From positions 1 to 64,000 of the forward strand of contig CAVOYZ010000017.1 in assembly GCA_963700785.1 (NCBI GenBank): DNA of 64,000 nt. Reading direction: 5' to 3'. Under the pieces are notes generated by a model. That model saw nothing but the letters and a program-made list of their open reading frames with translations. It did no database searches and was not told the origin of the DNA. The translations under genes were made by a program, and so were the position numbers. Numbering within the stretch: position 1 is the stretch's first letter; each line of letters starts with the position of its first letter. Shown here piece after piece: positions 61,344 to 64,000 of this stretch. Source of the stretch: CAXMST01 sp963700785 (GTDB lineage: Bacteria > Actinomycetota > Thermoleophilia > Solirubrobacterales > 70-9).

Positions 61344-62570
61344 TCGCGATCACCGCTGTCGAGCAGCGCCTCGACCCCCGGCAGCGGCTTGCCCTCGATC
61401 AACTCGAGCGAGGCGCCGCCACCGGTCGACAGCCAGCTGACCTGATCGGCCAGCCCGAACTGCGCCAGGGCCGCCGCCGAGTCTCCGCCGCCGACCACGG
61501 TCGTCGCATCGGCGTCGGCTACGGCCTGGGCGACGGCCCGGGTACCCGCCGCAAACGGCTCCAGCTCGAAGGCACCCATCGGGCCGTTCCAGAACACCGT
61601 CCCCGCCCCGGCGACGACCTCGGCGTAGGCGGCGGCCGTCTCGGGGCCGATGTCGAGCCCCATCATCCCGGCGGGAACGTCGACGCCGTCCAGCGGCTGC
61701 GGCTCGGCCTCGGCCGAGAACCGATCGCCGAGCACCAGGTCGGTGGGCAGCATCAGCTCGCACTCGGACTCGCCGGCGCGATCGAGCACGCCGCGGGCGA
61801 GCTCGATTCCCGCCTCCTCGACCAGCGAGTCGCCGGTCTCATGCCCGATCGCCCTGAAGAAGCTGAAGCACATCGCGCCGCCGATCAGAACCCGGTCGGC
61901 GATCTCGAGGAAGCGATCGATGACGCCGATCTTGTCGGAGACCTTGGCGCCACCGAGGACGACGACCAGCGGTCGCTCGGGGTCGTCCAGCACCGAGGTC
62001 AGCGCCCGCACTTCGCGCTCCAGCAGCAGCCCGGCGTAGGCCGGCAGATGGTGGGCCACCCCCTCGGTCGAGGCGTGGGCCCGGTGGGCGGCGCCGAACG
62101 CATCGTTGACGTAGAGGTCGGCGAGCCCCGCCAGGGACTCGGCGAGCTCCGCGATCGTTGCTCGTCTCGCCCGGCTCGAAGCGGGTGTTCTCGAGCAACA
62201 GGACCTCGCCCGAGTCGAGCCCGGCAACGACCGCCTCGACCTGCTCGCCGACCACCGCGGGGGCGACCGGAACGAAGGTGCCGAGCTGCTCCGCGAGCCG
62301 CGCCGCCACCGGCGCCATCGAGAGCTCCGGGTCGCGATCCTCGGGCCGGCCCAGATGAGAGCAGAGCACGACCGAGGCGCCGGCGTCGCGAAGCAGCTCG
62401 ATCGTCGGCACGGCCGCCCTGATCCTCGCGTCGTCGCGGACGACGCCGCCGTCGAGCGGCACGTTGAAGTCGGTGCGAACCAGGACCCGCTTACCGGCGA
62501 CCGGCGCGTCCCGCACCGATGCCTTCGTGAACCGGCCCCGGACCTCTACCGCTTTCTCCGATGCCGCCAT
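61340..62570 (-). CDS. pgk: Phosphoglycerate kinase (one-base frame break near 62150)
   Basis: 409 residues when corrected. RVLVRTDFNVPLDGGVVRDD, VVLCSHLGRPEDRDPELSMA and LLLENTRFEPGETSND are in the first frame. One base fewer then gives RELAESLAGLADLYVNDAFG. The second frame continues with VVVLGGAKVSDKIGVIDRFL, NGPMGAFELEPFAAGTRAVA and VVGGGDSAAALAQFG. It makes ATP from 1,3-bisphosphoglycerate. It sits 21 bases after gap. Confidence 0.93.
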
Positions 62571-62591
62571 CAGCCGAGCGCCCGGCGCCCG

Positions 62592-63593
62592 TCAGGGCAG
62601 GACTTTCGTCGCCAGCTCGACGACGCGGTTCGAGTAGCCCCATTCGTTGTCGTACCAGGTGATGACCTTGACCAGGGTGCCCTCCATGACCATCGTCTGG
62701 CCGGCGTCGAAGACGGAGCTGTGCGGGTCCTTGACGATGTCGCTGGAGACGATCGCGTCCTCGGTGTAGGCGAGGATCCCGGCGAGCTCGCCCTCGGCCG
62801 CCGCGCGGACCGCGTCGTTGATCTGCTCGGCCGAGGTCTCGCTGCCGACCTCGACGGTGAGATCGACGACCGATCCGGTCGCGACCGGGGCGCGGACCGC
62901 GCAGCCGTTCAGCTTGCCGTCGAGCTCCGGCAGCACCAGGCCGACGGCCTTCGCCGCGCCGGTCGTGGTCGGGATCAGGTTCAGCGCCGCCGCACGCGCC
63001 CGGCGGAGGTCCTTGTGCGGCATGTCCTGGAGGCGCTGATCCGCTGTGTAGGCGTGGATCGTGGTCATCAGCCCGCGCTCGATGCCGACCGTGTCGTTCA
63101 CCACCTTCGCGACCGGGGCCAGGCAGTTGGTCGTGCATGAGGCGTTCGAGATGATGTCGTGCGCCGCCGGGTCGTAGTCGCCGAAGTTGACGCCGAGGGC
63201 GACCGTCACGTCCGGGTCGCTGGCCGGCGCCGTGATGATCACCTTCTTCGCTCCTGCCGCCAGGTGCTTGGCGGCGTCGTCACGCTTGGTGAAGAAGCCG
63301 GTCGACTCGATCACGACGTCGACTCCGAGCTCGCCCCAGGGGAGATCGGCCGGATCGCGCTCGGAGAGGACCCTGATCTCGTTCCCGTCGACGGTCAGCG
63401 ACGCCTCGCCGACATCGACGCGGCCCGGGAATCGGCCGAGGATCGAGTCGTACTTGAGCAGGTAGCCGAGCGTCTCGGCATCGGTCAGGTCGTTGACGGC
63501 GACGATCTCGAGATCGGCCGCGGATTCGTGCGCGGCGCGGTACAGATTGCGGCCGATTCGACCGAAGCCGTTGATGCCGACCTTGACTGCCAT
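62592..63593 (-). CDS. gap: Glyceraldehyde-3-phosphate dehydrogenase
   Basis: 333 residues. MAVKVGINGFGRIGRNLYRA (NAD loop), SNASCTTNCLAPVAKVVND (catalytic Cys), GLMTTIHAYTADQRLQD, and WYDNEWGYSNRVVELATKVL at the end. It is the first gene of the glycolytic run gap-pgk-tpiA-gpmI, with short gaps or overlaps, so all four are probably cotranscribed. Confidence 0.97.
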   Translation of the reverse strand: MAVKVGINGFGRIGRNLYRAAHESAADLEIVAVNDLTDAETLGYLLKYDSILGRFPGRVDVGEASLTVDGNEIRVLSERDPADLPWGELGVDVVIESTGFFTKRDDAAKHLAAGAKKVIITAPASDPDVTVALGVNFGDYDPAAHDIISNASCTTNCLAPVAKVVNDTVGIERGLMTTIHAYTADQRLQDMPHKDLRRARAAALNLIPTTTGAAKAVGLVLPELDGKLNGCAVRAPVATGSVVDLTVEVGSETSAEQINDAVRAAAEGELAGILAYTEDAIVSSDIVKDPHSSVFDAGQTMVMEGTLVKVITWYDNEWGYSNRVVELATKVLP

Positions 63594-63684
63594 TCGGTCC
63601 CTCCTGCTGGGTAGTGACGGTTGAAACTTGCTTGCCCGGGGGCACGCTGCAACCTAACGAGTCGGCAGCGGTGCCGCGGTGCCG

Positions 63685-64000
63685 TCAGTCGCCGCGCGGC
63701 GTCCAGCGAAACCAGCGCAGAGCGATCAGCAGCCCGGCCACACCCCAGGCCGCGACCACCGCCAGCTGACCCCACTCGAAGCCGGCGCCCGTGGTCGCCG
63801 GATCGAACGCTGCGAAGAATGCCTCGAAGAAATGGCGGATCGGGAACAGGTCGGCGAACTGCAGAACGCCGTCCGGGATCTCGGTCTCGGGAATGAAGAC
63901 CCCGGAGAGGAAGTAGAGCGGCAGCACGGTGGCGTTGGTGATCGCCGGGGCGGCGTCCTCGCTCGGGATCGCAGCGCTGAGCGCGAACCCGAGCGAGCAG
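63685..64000 (-). CDS. ABC-2 type transporter permease, N-terminal part outside window
   Basis: The frame enters from the right edge, and about 104 C-terminal residues are visible. ATVLPLYFLSGVFIPETEIP is the hallmark of ABC-2 permeases, followed by LFPIRHFFEAFFAAFDP and a last helix (VVAAWGVAGLLIALRWFRW). The ATPase gene would be expected upstream, beyond the edge. It is 91 bases downstream-side from gap and is read in the same direction, so it precedes gap. Confidence 0.85.
   Translation of the reverse strand, partial: CSLGFALSAAIPSEDAAPAITNATVLPLYFLSGVFIPETEIPDGVLQFADLFPIRHFFEAFFAAFDPATTGAGFEWGQLAVVAAWGVAGLLIALRWFRWTPRGD

Overview
The window is a very GC-rich (about 70%) actinobacterial chromosome segment. 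Several traits suggest Thermoleophilia/Solirubrobacterales: frequent GTG/TTG starts, an actinobacterial GuaB3, a caa3/A2-type oxidase, a c-di-AMP riboswitch in front of an M23 peptidase, Thr-rich lipoproteins and a surface-protein fragment with a VGGKTASEL-type segment. That placement is inferred from gene style and not from a marker-gene tree.

Layout. 1-10 kb: a secreted LamG protein, a sulfurtransferase, acyl-CoA dehydrogenase/enoyl-CoA hydratase, a drug/metabolite exporter, an MBL-fold enzyme, thioredoxin reductase and lipid-related membrane proteins. 11.1-16.5 kb: a cytochrome-oxidase-like cluster (subunit II-like, subunit I-like, ctaB, two tiny membrane proteins, a CBS protein and a diheme cytochrome c lipoprotein). 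16.5-19.2 kb: Usp-like and small membrane proteins, then a scrambled accessory patch with a truncated surface protein, a small secreted protein and a tyrosine-integrase tail. 19.2-23.5 kb: a canonical aa3/caa3 oxidase (ctaE, a tandem Usp-like gene, ctaD, ctaC). 23.5-29.2 kb: a glycosyltransferase, a zinc-ribbon protein, lipoproteins and an ABC-2 exporter. 29.3-41.7 kb: a long minus-strand run of housekeeping genes (rplM, rpsI, glmM, glmS, DUF3352 protein, acpS, nnr, alr, cca-like, HIT, ECH, infA), many joined by GTGA or TGATG overlaps. 41.7-46 kb: promoter and c-di-AMP riboswitch for an M23 peptidase, then guaA and guaB3. 46-58.8 kb: a PfkB kinase, DD-carboxypeptidase, LysM protein, Wzz/tyrosine-kinase-like protein, argS, pyrF, HU, M48 protease, phosphoesterase, Ser/Thr kinase, tgt and Hsp20. 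59-63.6 kb: the glycolytic set gap-pgk-tpiA-gpmI, then a partial ABC-2 permease at the right edge.

The most unusual item is the 11-14 kb oxidase-like pair. Aligned by eye with the canonical oxidase 8-10 kb away, the subunit I homologue has lost five of the six heme/CuB ligand histidines, plus the cross-linked tyrosine. The subunit II homologue has lost the CuA cysteines. Fold-level motifs are kept in both. The pair looks like a cofactor-less heme-copper-oxidase-fold complex made next to heme O synthase and a diheme cytochrome c.

At least ten conserved genes or gene segments carry single-base indels, almost all insertions. This looks like unpolished assembly and not gene death; I give whole-gene coordinates for these and note where the frame breaks.
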